DNA from: Spirochaetaceae bacterium
Lineage (GTDB): Bacteria; Spirochaetota; Spirochaetia; DSM-2461
Length of the DNA stretch: 11,362 bases
Reading direction: 5' to 3'
Assembly (NCBI GenBank): GCA_016342385.1
Contig: JAEINM010000088.1
Coordinates: forward strand, 1-11,362
Shown: positions 1 through 6,947 of the stretch, piece by piece
Numbering within the stretch: position 1 is the stretch's first letter
Layout: each line of letters starts with the position of its first letter
The notes under the pieces: generated by a model
Databases searched by the model: none
The model's input: the letters and a program-made list of their open reading frames with translations, nothing else
What the model was told of the DNA's origin: nothing
Position numbers and translations under genes: made by a program

Positions 1-13
1 TTCATATATTCTC

Positions 14-22
14 TGGTATTAT
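14..22 (+). promoter_or_regulatory. Probable extended -10 element of leuS
   Basis: The sequence reads TGgTATTAT, an extended -10 (TG at 14-15, hexamer at 17-22). Only 7 nt separate it from the leuS ATG at 30, and no Shine-Dalgarno lies between, so transcription would start at or next to the ATG. The matching -35 would fall just outside the window, so the promoter cannot be fully judged. The same spacing recurs at three other genes in this window. Confidence 0.5.
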
Positions 23-29
23 TGCTCCT

Positions 30-2540
30 ATGAGTAAATATCCCTTTAATGAAATTGAAAAAAAATGGCAAAAATTCTGGGAAGAAAACGGAACTTTTAA
101 AGTCAAGGAAGATCCTTCATACCCAAAAGAGAAAAGAGCATACGTTTTGGATATGTTCCCCTACCCTTCCGGTGCAGGTCTTCATGTAGGTCATCCTGAA
201 GGATACACAGCAACAGATATCTACTGCCGCTATTTAAGGATGAAAGGACTGAACGTACTTCATCCTATGGGTTTTGATTCTTTCGGACTCCCTGCGGAGA
301 ACTATGCTATTAAAACCGGAACTCATCCGAAAATAACCACGGAAAAAAACATAGAGCATTTTAGAAAGCAGATTAAGTCTCTCGGTTTCAGTTACGATTG
401 GGACAGAGAAGTGAGTACTCATTCATCTGAATACTACAGATGGACTCAATGGATTTTTCTTCAGCTATATAAAAAAGGCCTGGCCTATGAAGCGGAAACT
501 CCGATCAACTGGTGTCCCGACTGTCTGACAGGACTCGCCAATGAAGAGGTAAAAGACGGCCGATGTGACCGATGTGGGCATCAGGTTGAAAGAAGAAATA
601 CCAGACAGTGGATTCTAAAGATTACAGACTATGCCGACGAACTGCTCGATGGTCTTGAGACTCTTGACTGGAGCGACTCTCTTAAAGCCATGCAGAGAAA
701 CTGGATTGGCCGATCTGAAGGGGCGAATGTCAAATTCAAACTGGAGAATTCTGATGATATCATAGAAGTATACACAACGAGACCAGACACTCTTTTCGGT
801 GCAACCTACATGGTTCTGGCACCGGAACACCCTTTCGTTGAAACGATCACAACAAAAGAGCAGAGAAAGGACGTCGATAAATATATAAAAGATGCCAGCA
901 TGAAATCCGACCTGGAAAGAACTGAACTGGCAAAAGATAAAAGCGGCGTTTTTACAGGAGCTTTTGCTATTAATCCTGTTAATGGGGAAAAAATTCCCGT
1001 ATGGATATCAGACTATATTCTCATTTCTTATGGAACAGGAGCCATTATGGCTGTTCCCGCTCACGATCAGAGAGACTGGGAGTTTGCCACAAAATTTGAT
1101 CTTCCCATAATCGAAGTTCTGAAAGGAGGAGACATTACTGTCGAAGCCTTCACTGGAGACGGTCCTCACATCAATTCCGGATTTCTCGACGGGATGGGTA
1201 AGGAAGAATCAATCAGTACAATGATAAGCTGGCTGGAAGAGAAAAATTCCGGCAAAAAAACCGTTAACTACAAATTGAGAGACTGGATATTCGCACGACA
1301 GAGATACTGGGGAGAACCAATCCCCCTCATTCACTGTCCAAAATGCGGGATCGTGACTGTTCCCGAAGAGGAACTGCCCGTTACTCTGCCGGAAGTTGAT
1401 GACTTCAAACCGACAGGTCATGGACAATCTCCTCTGGCCAAAGTTGAGGAATTTGTCAACTGCAAATGTCCGCAATGCGGCACAGAGGCAAAAAGAGAAA
1501 CTATAACCATGCCTCAATGGGCAGGATCATGCTGGTATTATCTACGATACCTTGATCCTGAAAATGATGAGCGCTTCCTCTCTAAAGAAGCAGAAGACTA
1601 CTGGATGCCCGTAGACCTCTATGTCGGGGGAACAGAGCATGCGGTTCTGCATCTCTTATATGCCAGATTCTGGCATAAAGTCCTCTACGATCTTGGGCTG
1701 GTGAGCCACAAAGAACCTTTCCAGAGGCTGGTCAACCAAGGGATGATTACGGCATACTCCTATCAGAGACCGAATAAATCTCTAGTTCCCACAGATGAAG
1801 TCAAAGAATCGGAAGACGGATCATTTGTTGAAATTGTTACAGGAGAAAAGGTTGAGCAAGTCATCGCCAAGATGTCGAAAAGTCTTAAAAATGTTGAGAA
1901 TCCCGATGACATGATCGCTCAGTTCGGTGCTGATTCATTTCGAATGTACGAAATGTTTATGGGTCCTTTTCAGGTATCCAAACCATGGTCAACAAAAGGT
2001 CTTTCTGGGGTTCACCGCTTCCTCAACAGAGTTTGGAACGTAGCAACAAGAGAATTAACCGATGAAAAACCTCCGGCTGAACTGGTTAAAATACTTCATA
2101 AAACACTAAAAAAAGTCAGCCTGGATACAGATGCTATGGAGTTCAACACCGCGATTGCACAGATGATGATTTTCATAAATGAAGTCTATAAACACGATAA
2201 GTGCTATAGAGAACTCTGGGAACCTTTTGTCCTTGTGATAGCCCCTTATGCACCGCATTTGGGCGAGGAGATGTGGCAGATGCTTGGACACAAGGAAATA
2301 CTGGCCTTTGAATCCTGGCCCCAGTGGATTGAGGAGCTGACTCTCGATGATGAGAAGGAAGTGGTTATTCAGATTAATGGCAAAGTCCGCAGCAAAATGA
2401 TTATTGCCGCAGGGACTCCTAAAGAGGAGCTGGAAAAGCGGGCATTTGAAAACGAAAAAATCATCTCTCTCACTGAAGGTAAAAATATCATCAAGACCAT
2501 CTGCATACCGGATAAACTTGTAAATATCGTAATCAAATAA
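30..2540 (+). CDS. leuS: Leucyl-tRNA synthetase
   Basis: Class I aminoacyl-tRNA synthetase that activates leucine with ATP and loads it on tRNA-Leu in the cytoplasm. The 836-residue length is near the usual bacterial value (about 800-880). The HIGH motif appears as HVGH (residues 52-55) and the KMSKS loop at 614-618. A CPDC/CDRC zinc-type cluster uses C162, C165, C179 and C182. The CP1 editing domain shows the threonine-rich TTRPDTLFGATY (249-260) and the later GTGAIMAVPAHD segment with its conserved aspartate, so post-transfer editing should be intact. A second Cys pair set (C436/C439 and C480/C483) lies between CP1 and KMSKS. The anticodon-binding and C-terminal domains are present up to the stop. 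The start MSKYPFNEIEKKWQ is typical of the family; no Shine-Dalgarno precedes it, but a -10-like box lies 7 nt upstream. It is followed directly by a hairpin terminator, so it seems to be the last or only gene of its transcript. Confidence 0.97.
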   Translation: MSKYPFNEIEKKWQKFWEENGTFKVKEDPSYPKEKRAYVLDMFPYPSGAGLHVGHPEGYTATDIYCRYLRMKGLNVLHPMGFDSFGLPAENYAIKTGTHPKITTEKNIEHFRKQIKSLGFSYDWDREVSTHSSEYYRWTQWIFLQLYKKGLAYEAETPINWCPDCLTGLANEEVKDGRCDRCGHQVERRNTRQWILKITDYADELLDGLETLDWSDSLKAMQRNWIGRSEGANVKFKLENSDDIIEVYTTRPDTLFGATYMVLAPEHPFVETITTKEQRKDVDKYIKDASMKSDLERTELAKDKSGVFTGAFAINPVNGEKIPVWISDYILISYGTGAIMAVPAHDQRDWEFATKFDLPIIEVLKGGDITVEAFTGDGPHINSGFLDGMGKEESISTMISWLEEKNSGKKTVNYKLRDWIFARQRYWGEPIPLIHCPKCGIVTVPEEELPVTLPEVDDFKPTGHGQSPLAKVEEFVNCKCPQCGTEAKRETITMPQWAGSCWYYLRYLDPENDERFLSKEAEDYWMPVDLYVGGTEHAVLHLLYARFWHKVLYDLGLVSHKEPFQRLVNQGMITAYSYQRPNKSLVPTDEVKESEDGSFVEIVTGEKVEQVIAKMSKSLKNVENPDDMIAQFGADSFRMYEMFMGPFQVSKPWSTKGLSGVHRFLNRVWNVATRELTDEKPPAELVKILHKTLKKVSLDTDAMEFNTAIAQMMIFINEVYKHDKCYRELWEPFVLVIAPYAPHLGEEMWQMLGHKEILAFESWPQWIEELTLDDEKEVVIQINGKVRSKMIIAAGTPKEELEKRAFENEKIISLTEGKNIIKTICIPDKLVNIVIK

Positions 2541-2555
2541 AAAAGATCTAATGAT

Positions 2556-2580
2556 AGAGGGGCATAGGCCCCTCTGTCTT
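2556..2580. terminator. Bidirectional hairpin terminator between leuS and the convergent lipoprotein gene
   Basis: A perfect 8-bp stem AGAGGGGC (2556-2563) and GCCCCTCT (2568-2575) closes a 4-nt ATAG loop. On the + strand a pyrimidine-rich run (GTCTTCCTTCC) follows; on the - strand the stem is followed, after some mixed bases, by a short T run from 2544 to 2541. It lies 15 nt after the leuS stop and 12 nt after the stop of the minus-strand gene, so it can serve both. The T-tracts are imperfect. Confidence 0.75.
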
Positions 2581-2587
2581 CCTTCCG

Positions 2588-3331
2588 TCAATACACAATA
2601 TATTCATATGCCCCATCAGTCTGAACATCGATTTCAAGAATAAGACCGCTACTGTGAATGAAGCGGTTGTACCCTGTGAAGACTCGGATTTCCGTCTCAG
2701 AAGATGCAGAGAGTGAAAAAACATCATCTCCCAATAAATTCTCATTGTCCCAGATCCCTTCGGGGAGATGCAGACTAATAATCCGCTCTCTTAATTCTCT
2801 AATATCGTAGACATTAAAATTTCCCGATAATATCTTGCTGATTATAAAATCATGGTCTAAGCCCCAGGGATTCCCACCAATTATTTTAGTCTCTATGACT
2901 TCAAATAAACGGGGAATATTGACCCATTCCGGGCTCATATGGCGGCTTATGTTCAGTAATAGTGAACTCTGAAAACCCAAAGACCAGTCAAAAACACAGA
3001 CTTGATCTCTAATGCTGGTACTGGAATAGATAAAACCAGCAGGTTTTGTCGTAAACAAACTACCGGATTCCTGTTTTATGACAATTCTGATGGTATAAGC
3101 CCTTAAAATTCCTTTCTCTACCTGGACATGAATAGACTCAGCATCTTTAGAGATCTCCTCTACTCTGATAAGACCATTTGAATCACAATGTTCAAGGAAC
3201 CAGATATAATCACGTTTTTCCAGCCTGGTGTTGTTTATCTTTGGCAAAAAAATTTCGATTTCATCCTCAAAATTATAGAACTGACAGCCTGAGAGGAAAA
3301 AAATTAGAAAAAAACAAAAAAAATATCTCAT
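2588..3331 (-). CDS. Predicted lipoprotein of unknown function
   Basis: A 247-residue protein I do not recognise. With the ATG at 3331 it begins with a short positive end, an aromatic-rich hydrophobic core and the lipobox LSGC (lipidated Cys16), a classical signal peptidase II site, so it should be anchored in an envelope membrane. The mature part has no further membrane segment and alternates beta-like and polar stretches; it holds several Trp/Tyr residues and a second Cys pair (in EHCDSN and DQVCVF). An in-frame ATG at 3364 would add 11 residues (MSRKNSAVYIK) before the same core; I prefer 3331 because the signal peptide is then of normal length, but neither start has a good Shine-Dalgarno. 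The gene is divergent from the unknown gene at 3404 and convergent with leuS. Lipoprotein status is well supported; function is unknown. Confidence 0.8.
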   Translation of the reverse strand: MRYFFCFFLIFFLSGCQFYNFEDEIEIFLPKINNTRLEKRDYIWFLEHCDSNGLIRVEEISKDAESIHVQVEKGILRAYTIRIVIKQESGSLFTTKPAGFIYSSTSIRDQVCVFDWSLGFQSSLLLNISRHMSPEWVNIPRLFEVIETKIIGGNPWGLDHDFIISKILSGNFNVYDIRELRERIISLHLPEGIWDNENLLGDDVFSLSASSETEIRVFTGYNRFIHSSGLILEIDVQTDGAYEYIVY

Positions 3332-3387
3332 TTTTATATATACTGCTGAATTTTTCCTGCTCATTTATAAAAAAAATATTTTTTTAC

Positions 3388-3393
3388 AGTATA
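3388..3393 (-). promoter_or_regulatory. Possible -10 element for the minus-strand lipoprotein gene
   Basis: On the minus strand this reads TATACT, a good -10 match. It would give a start near 3381, 17 nt before the upstream ATG (3364) and about 50 nt before the preferred one (3331). The -35 region (around 3411-3416, TTTCTT on the minus strand) is poor. It overlaps the plus-strand -10 at 3392-3397, so the two genes may compete for RNA polymerase. Confidence 0.35.
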
Positions 3394-3397
3394 TAAT
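3392..3397 (+). promoter_or_regulatory. Consensus -10 element of the unknown gene at 3404
   Basis: A perfect TATAAT sits 6 nt before the ATG at 3404, preceded by a long A/T tract (about 3365-3385) that could act as an UP-like element. No convincing -35 hexamer is visible at 16-18 nt spacing, and no Shine-Dalgarno lies before the ATG. A start at the usual 6-8 nt from the -10 would place the RNA 5' end at the start codon. Confidence 0.5.
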
Positions 3398-3403
3398 AAA
3401 CTT

Positions 3404-4795
3404 ATGACAGAAGAAATTTTTCTCGTAAAACTTGCACGAGGTTTAGATTTTTACAGAACAAATCTCGATACGACAGCATTACCCCGCTTAAAACAGGCGG
3501 CATCCGTATTACACAGCTCTTTTAAAAGCATATACCAATATTGCCTGGACAAAAAATTTCTCAATTCAGATCAATATGATTCAGAAACAGCGGTTACTGA
3601 TATAAAAGCCCCTTCTTCTGAACCATTTATTGAATCTGATAAAAAGCTCGAAATGAGTATCAGGATTGCCGCTTATAGTAAACAGCTGGAATACCTCAAT
3701 ACATCTTTCAGTTTCAATATAGAGAATATTGATCTGGCTACGATAAAAAAACTTTCCGATCTTATTTCATATATTGATTGGGGTTCATTTTCAGAAAACT
3801 CTGCCAAACCCATAACCAGAGCCCTGGCAAACATGGTGGGAACAGTCAAAATGGGTTCCGATCAAATGCAGATAAAAGTTATTAAAAACGATATAAAACG
3901 ACTAAGAGAGGAATCAGTCAATTTTAAAGAAGCCTTACAGGCCATAGCTCTCTACAGGAAAGAAGAATATAAAGGGGAGCTTCGAAAAAGAATATCCTTT
4001 GATGGTGTAATCGATTTTAAAGAAGATGTTGATGAGGACATAGAAAAAAACATCCGACATATGATGAGACGTGATATGAAAGATGTCCCCTATTACAGCG
4101 CTCTGGTTGCACAATTGATTGAAGATGAGAAAATGGCCCCGGCCAGCTGGGAAAAATTACTAAAAACCATATCTCCCGTAGAAAAGAAAACAGTCAAAAC
4201 AAAGACTCTCGATAAGAATGAACTTCTAAAAATCTTTCAGGAACTGGGAAAATCATCTCTATTGCTAAATAAAATACTTAAAAAGTTTGATGAAAATACG
4301 ACTGTCCTCAACCGTAAAAAAAGAGGCTTCTTTGAAAGAATATCCTTTATGCTTTCCGAGGCATTTAATAAAAATAAAAAAATCTTTTATGAGATTGAAG
4401 TTTACAATGCAGAGCACACAGTCAAAAAAAGTGTAACCTTAAATTATACGGACTTCTCGGAAGAACTGAAAAAGAATGCTCATAAAATTTATCTCTTATC
4501 AACTCCGGAAAATCTAAAAAAACTGGCTGATGCTGATGATGAAGAACTTCTGATAAAAATTAATAACAGTCTCGATGTATTTAAAAGAAGTTTCAGAAAA
4601 CTTACGGCTTTAGATCTTTACTTCAAAGAAATGGCTCCAAGACATATCAAATCCGAGATTATGGGCATAAAAGTGGAACTTGGCAGTATTAAGCTCTCTT
4701 TAGCGAATGTCCATAAGAGACGGAATGATTATCTCTCCCAGAAAGAGGAAATTGATCAGCTGAAAAGGCTCGGCATCCAGATAGAAGAGACTTAA
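3404..4795 (+). CDS. Conserved-type hypothetical protein, charged and helix-rich, function unknown
   Basis: A 463-residue protein without signal peptide or membrane segment, so probably cytoplasmic. It is rich in Lys, Glu and Asp and looks largely alpha-helical; the last 40 or so residues (ending in QKEEIDQLKRLGIQIEET) have coiled-coil character, as does a middle stretch around IKRLREESVNFKEALQ. It resembles the large uncharacterised cytoplasmic proteins confined to spirochaetes; membership of a spirochaete DUF such as DUF5312 is a guess from memory and unverified. The ATG at 3404 has no Shine-Dalgarno, but a perfect TATAAT precedes it by 6 nt. The next in-frame Met (in KLEMSIR) is about 80 residues in and would remove a good part of an otherwise coherent N-terminus. 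Codon use resembles its neighbours. It is a single-gene unit: divergent promoter upstream, strong terminator downstream. Confidence 0.8.
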   Translation: MTEEIFLVKLARGLDFYRTNLDTTALPRLKQAASVLHSSFKSIYQYCLDKKFLNSDQYDSETAVTDIKAPSSEPFIESDKKLEMSIRIAAYSKQLEYLNTSFSFNIENIDLATIKKLSDLISYIDWGSFSENSAKPITRALANMVGTVKMGSDQMQIKVIKNDIKRLREESVNFKEALQAIALYRKEEYKGELRKRISFDGVIDFKEDVDEDIEKNIRHMMRRDMKDVPYYSALVAQLIEDEKMAPASWEKLLKTISPVEKKTVKTKTLDKNELLKIFQELGKSSLLLNKILKKFDENTTVLNRKKRGFFERISFMLSEAFNKNKKIFYEIEVYNAEHTVKKSVTLNYTDFSEELKKNAHKIYLLSTPENLKKLADADDEELLIKINNSLDVFKRSFRKLTALDLYFKEMAPRHIKSEIMGIKVELGSIKLSLANVHKRRNDYLSQKEEIDQLKRLGIQIEET

Positions 4796-4842
4796 AGATT
4801 TCTGTAGAAACAAGACATGCCTTGTTTCTAGAGAAATCTTTT
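4794..4842. terminator. Long bidirectional terminator hairpin between convergent genes
   Basis: Two 21-nt arms (4794-4814 and 4821-4841) pair with one mismatch (G4804/G4831) around a 6-nt ACATGC loop. The left arm begins inside the TAA of the upstream gene (4793-4795), and the right arm ends one base before the TGA of the minus-strand gene (4842-4844). A T4 run (4839-4842) closes the plus-strand side and the minus-strand side ends in TTTAAG. The hairpin therefore occupies essentially the whole gap and should terminate both transcripts. Confidence 0.85.
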
Positions 4843-6725
4843 CAATACTCTCCTAAAATTCTAAAATCACTTGCTTTCTCTTTAATCGCCTCCAGAGCTT
4901 CTTTATATTGATCTTTATCGAAAGGAATCTGAATATCAATATAAAATTTATAGCTCCAGGGTTTTCCGTGGATAGGTCTCGATTCCAGTTTCGTCATATT
5001 GAGTTTATGGTCAGCAAATATGGAAAGACACTGAGACAATGCTCCCGGTTCATCCGAAACGGTAAGAATAACTGATGCCTTAACCGGGTTGTCAACAGTG
5101 ATAAAATCCTCTCTTACAATGACGACAAACCGCGTATAGTTGTTGGGATTGGTTTCTATACCCTCTTTCAGAATGGTCATACCATAAAGATCTGCGGCCT
5201 CTGCACTGCCGATAGCACCACAATGCTTATCTTCAAAAGATTTAAGATTAGCCACAGCACCGGCCGTATCATAGTATGTTACTGGTTCAATATTGTGCTT
5301 TTTTAAATAATCCGCACATTGGGCTAGAGCCTGAGGGTGTGAATAGACCTTATTAATGTCTTTCAGACTAACTCCCTTAAGGGCAATCAGATTATGGCGG
5401 ATTCTCACCTTTACCTCTCCCACGATCTTAACATCGGGATTAAGAGATAATAGATCATAGTTTTCCAGTATTGATCCGGCAAGAGAATTTTCTATGGGGA
5501 CAACCCCCCACTGAACATCACCTTTTAAAACAGCATCAAAGACGTCTTTAAATGACTCGCAGGGAACTGCAGTCACTTCATCTTCATGAAAATGGAGCAT
5601 AATAGCTTTTTCACTATAGGCACCTGGTTTACCCTGAAAAGCTGCTTTCAGGCTGCTCCCGGAATCTCTTAAGTTTTTCTCAATAGCTTCTTTCTCATTT
5701 ATATGAGGAATCCGGGCAAGCTCTTTACCGACAACGGGAGATAATGCCTCTATATCACAGATCAGTTTTTCCAATTGTTCTGGATAGAGAGACTGTGGTC
5801 CGTCAGACATGGCATTATCGGGATCAGGGTGCATTTCAATAATCAACCCATTGGCTCCGGCAGCTACGGCAGCCAATGCCATGGGAAGCACTTTATCCCT
5901 TAAGCCTGTCGCATGAGAAGGATCCACAATAATGGGAAGATGACTGAGTTTTCTAATAATAGGAATGGCAGAAAGATCCAGCGTATTCCGCGTGTATGGT
6001 TCGTAGGTTCGAATTCCTCTTTCACAGAGGAGGATTTTTTCCGTTCCCGATGCAAGCAGATATTCGGCAGCCATAAGCCACTCTTCAATCGTTGCGGACA
6101 TACCCCTTTTTAGAATAACCGGCATACCCATAGAACCAACAGTTTTCAACAGTTCAAAATTCTGCATATTTCTCGCACCGATCTGATACACATCAATATA
6201 CTCTTTCATCATTTCTACATCACCAGGGGCTACAACTTCTGTTACGACCGGCAAACCGGTCAGTTTTCCGGCTTCACGAAGATATTCCAATCCTTCCTTT
6301 CCAAGCCCCTGAAAAGAATAAGGAGAAGTTCTTGGTTTAAAAGCGCCTCCCCGTAGCATAACAGCTCCAGCCTCTTTTGCAGCAATTGCCGACTCAATGA
6401 TCTGTTCCCTCGATTCAACTGCGCAGGGACCTGCAATAACTACAAGTCGATTTCCCCCGATTTTCACCGGTCCGACCGAAAAGACTGTATCCTCTTTTTT
6501 TAATTCTCTCGATGCCAGTTTATAGGGTTTGTGTATGGGTACAACTTTTTCAACACCTTTAAGAAGCTCAATTTCCCGTTTATCAATTGAAACACTTCCA
6601 ACAGCGCCAAAGATAGTATCCTGTTCTCCAACAATTTCCCTAACCTTAAATCCTTTGGATTCCAAAAAAGTTCTTACTTTACTCTTATCAGAATCAGAAA
6701 TATTATTTTCAAGAACAACTACCAT
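4842..6725 (-). CDS. Fused DAHP synthase (type I-beta) / prephenate dehydratase with C-terminal ACT domain
   Basis: A 627-residue two-enzyme fusion in aromatic amino acid synthesis. Residues 1-70 look like the ferredoxin-like regulatory domain found on type I-beta DAHP synthases; 75-340 form the barrel that condenses phosphoenolpyruvate and erythrose 4-phosphate. Visible motifs are AGPCAVES (98-105), KPRTSPYSFQG (130-140), DPSHATG (268-274) and the region of E297 and D308. Likely metal ligands C101, H271, E297 and D308 sit one position from those known in Thermotoga maritima DAHP synthase. Residues 362-540 are prephenate dehydratase, converting prephenate to phenylpyruvate: GKPGAYSEKA, GVVPIENSLAGSI, YSHPQALAQC and the catalytic-site TRF (531-533). 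Residues 548-627 are an ACT domain with EPGALS and LESRP, the phenylalanine-binding motifs. No chorismate mutase segment is present. The ATG has an AGAGGT Shine-Dalgarno 8 nt upstream. It stands alone, with no other shikimate gene in the window. Domain calls are firm; feedback by Phe is inferred. Confidence 0.95.
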   Translation of the reverse strand: MVVVLENNISDSDKSKVRTFLESKGFKVREIVGEQDTIFGAVGSVSIDKREIELLKGVEKVVPIHKPYKLASRELKKEDTVFSVGPVKIGGNRLVVIAGPCAVESREQIIESAIAAKEAGAVMLRGGAFKPRTSPYSFQGLGKEGLEYLREAGKLTGLPVVTEVVAPGDVEMMKEYIDVYQIGARNMQNFELLKTVGSMGMPVILKRGMSATIEEWLMAAEYLLASGTEKILLCERGIRTYEPYTRNTLDLSAIPIIRKLSHLPIIVDPSHATGLRDKVLPMALAAVAAGANGLIIEMHPDPDNAMSDGPQSLYPEQLEKLICDIEALSPVVGKELARIPHINEKEAIEKNLRDSGSSLKAAFQGKPGAYSEKAIMLHFHEDEVTAVPCESFKDVFDAVLKGDVQWGVVPIENSLAGSILENYDLLSLNPDVKIVGEVKVRIRHNLIALKGVSLKDINKVYSHPQALAQCADYLKKHNIEPVTYYDTAGAVANLKSFEDKHCGAIGSAEAADLYGMTILKEGIETNPNNYTRFVVIVREDFITVDNPVKASVILTVSDEPGALSQCLSIFADHKLNMTKLESRPIHGKPWSYKFYIDIQIPFDKDQYKEALEAIKEKASDFRILGEY

Positions 6726-6733
6726 CTTTATTT

Positions 6734-6739
6734 ACCTCT
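6734..6739 (-). promoter_or_regulatory. Shine-Dalgarno of the DAHP synthase/prephenate dehydratase gene
   Basis: On the minus strand the sequence is AGAGGT, 8 nt before the ATG at 6725. It fixes this start and shows that the organism uses normal Shine-Dalgarno initiation alongside the apparently leaderless genes. I could not find a convincing promoter for this gene in the roughly 100 nt upstream. Confidence 0.75.
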
Positions 6740-6810
6740 TTAAGAAGAATTTCAATAAACCTTACATTATTTGCCCGAAATAGAAAAGAAGAATTCCCAT
6801 AAGGATATAC

Positions 6811-6892
6811 GGTACGGTCGCAATTATTTTGAGGGTAGGGTACGATCGCGACTTTATTGAGGGTACGGTACGGTCGCGACCGAACCCTACCC
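6811..6892. repeat. 28-bp-period direct repeat ending in a GC-rich imperfect palindrome
   Basis: Copies start at 6811, 6839 and 6867, each opening with GGTACGRTCGCR. Copies one and two match at 22 of 27 positions and both end in GAGGGTA. The third copy breaks after GGTCGCGACC and continues as the reverse complement of the earlier junction (AACCCTACCC). This gives a 32-bp imperfect palindrome at 6861-6892 (14 of 16 pairs, centre GGTCGCGACC) and an alternative hairpin with arms 6833-6850 and 6875-6892 (16 of 18 pairs). The block is clearly richer in GC than the flanking intergenic DNA. No ORF spans it. It could be a dispersed intergenic repeat or a protein-binding array; the sequence alone does not decide. 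Confidence 0.8.
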
Positions 6893-6894
6893 TT

Positions 6895-6931
6895 CCTTTA
6901 TCCTTTCACCTTTCTCCTTTCACCTTTCTCC
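6895..6931. repeat. Heptanucleotide tandem repeat upstream of the aldo/keto reductase gene
   Basis: Five consecutive 7-nt units: CCTTTAT, CCTTTCA, CCTTTCT, CCTTTCA, CCTTTCT, plus a trailing CC. The last four form two copies of a 14-nt unit. The tract ends 2 nt before the TATAAT at 6934 and covers the expected -35 region, where no normal -35 hexamer is present. Changes in copy number by slippage could alter the promoter's upstream face; this is inference. Confidence 0.85.
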
Positions 6932-6933
6932 AA

Positions 6934-6939
6934 TATAAT
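6934..6939 (+). promoter_or_regulatory. Consensus -10 element of the aldo/keto reductase operon
   Basis: A perfect TATAAT lies 8 nt before the ATG at 6948. The position 17 nt upstream falls in the heptamer repeats (TTTCTC, 6911-6916), a poor -35. No Shine-Dalgarno is visible between the -10 and the ATG, so the first codon would be at or very near the RNA 5' end. Confidence 0.5.
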
Positions 6940-6947
6940 AAATCTCA

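Noticed and set aside
2106..2591. 161-residue open frame on the minus strand within leuS
   Set aside because: It is antisense to the conserved C-terminal part of LeuRS, has no recognisable domain and overlaps the terminator; a shadow frame.
3332..3364. Longer start for the minus-strand lipoprotein
   Set aside because: It adds 11 residues before an already complete lipoprotein signal peptide. It cannot be excluded, but the shorter form is more typical.
3178..3396. 72-residue plus-strand open frame opposite the lipoprotein gene
   Set aside because: It overlaps the signal peptide region and promoter of the opposite gene, and its Lys/Phe-rich tail comes from A/T tracts.
6742..6795. Direct 10-bp repeat AAGAAGAATT at 6742-6751 and 6786-6795 upstream of the fusion enzyme gene
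   Set aside because: Short, purine-rich and without symmetry or link to a promoter; likely chance in AT-rich DNA.
6726..6850. Amino acid attenuator or T-box leader for the aromatic fusion gene
   Set aside because: I found no leader peptide rich in Phe or Tyr, no T-box motif and no terminator/antiterminator pair next to the start.
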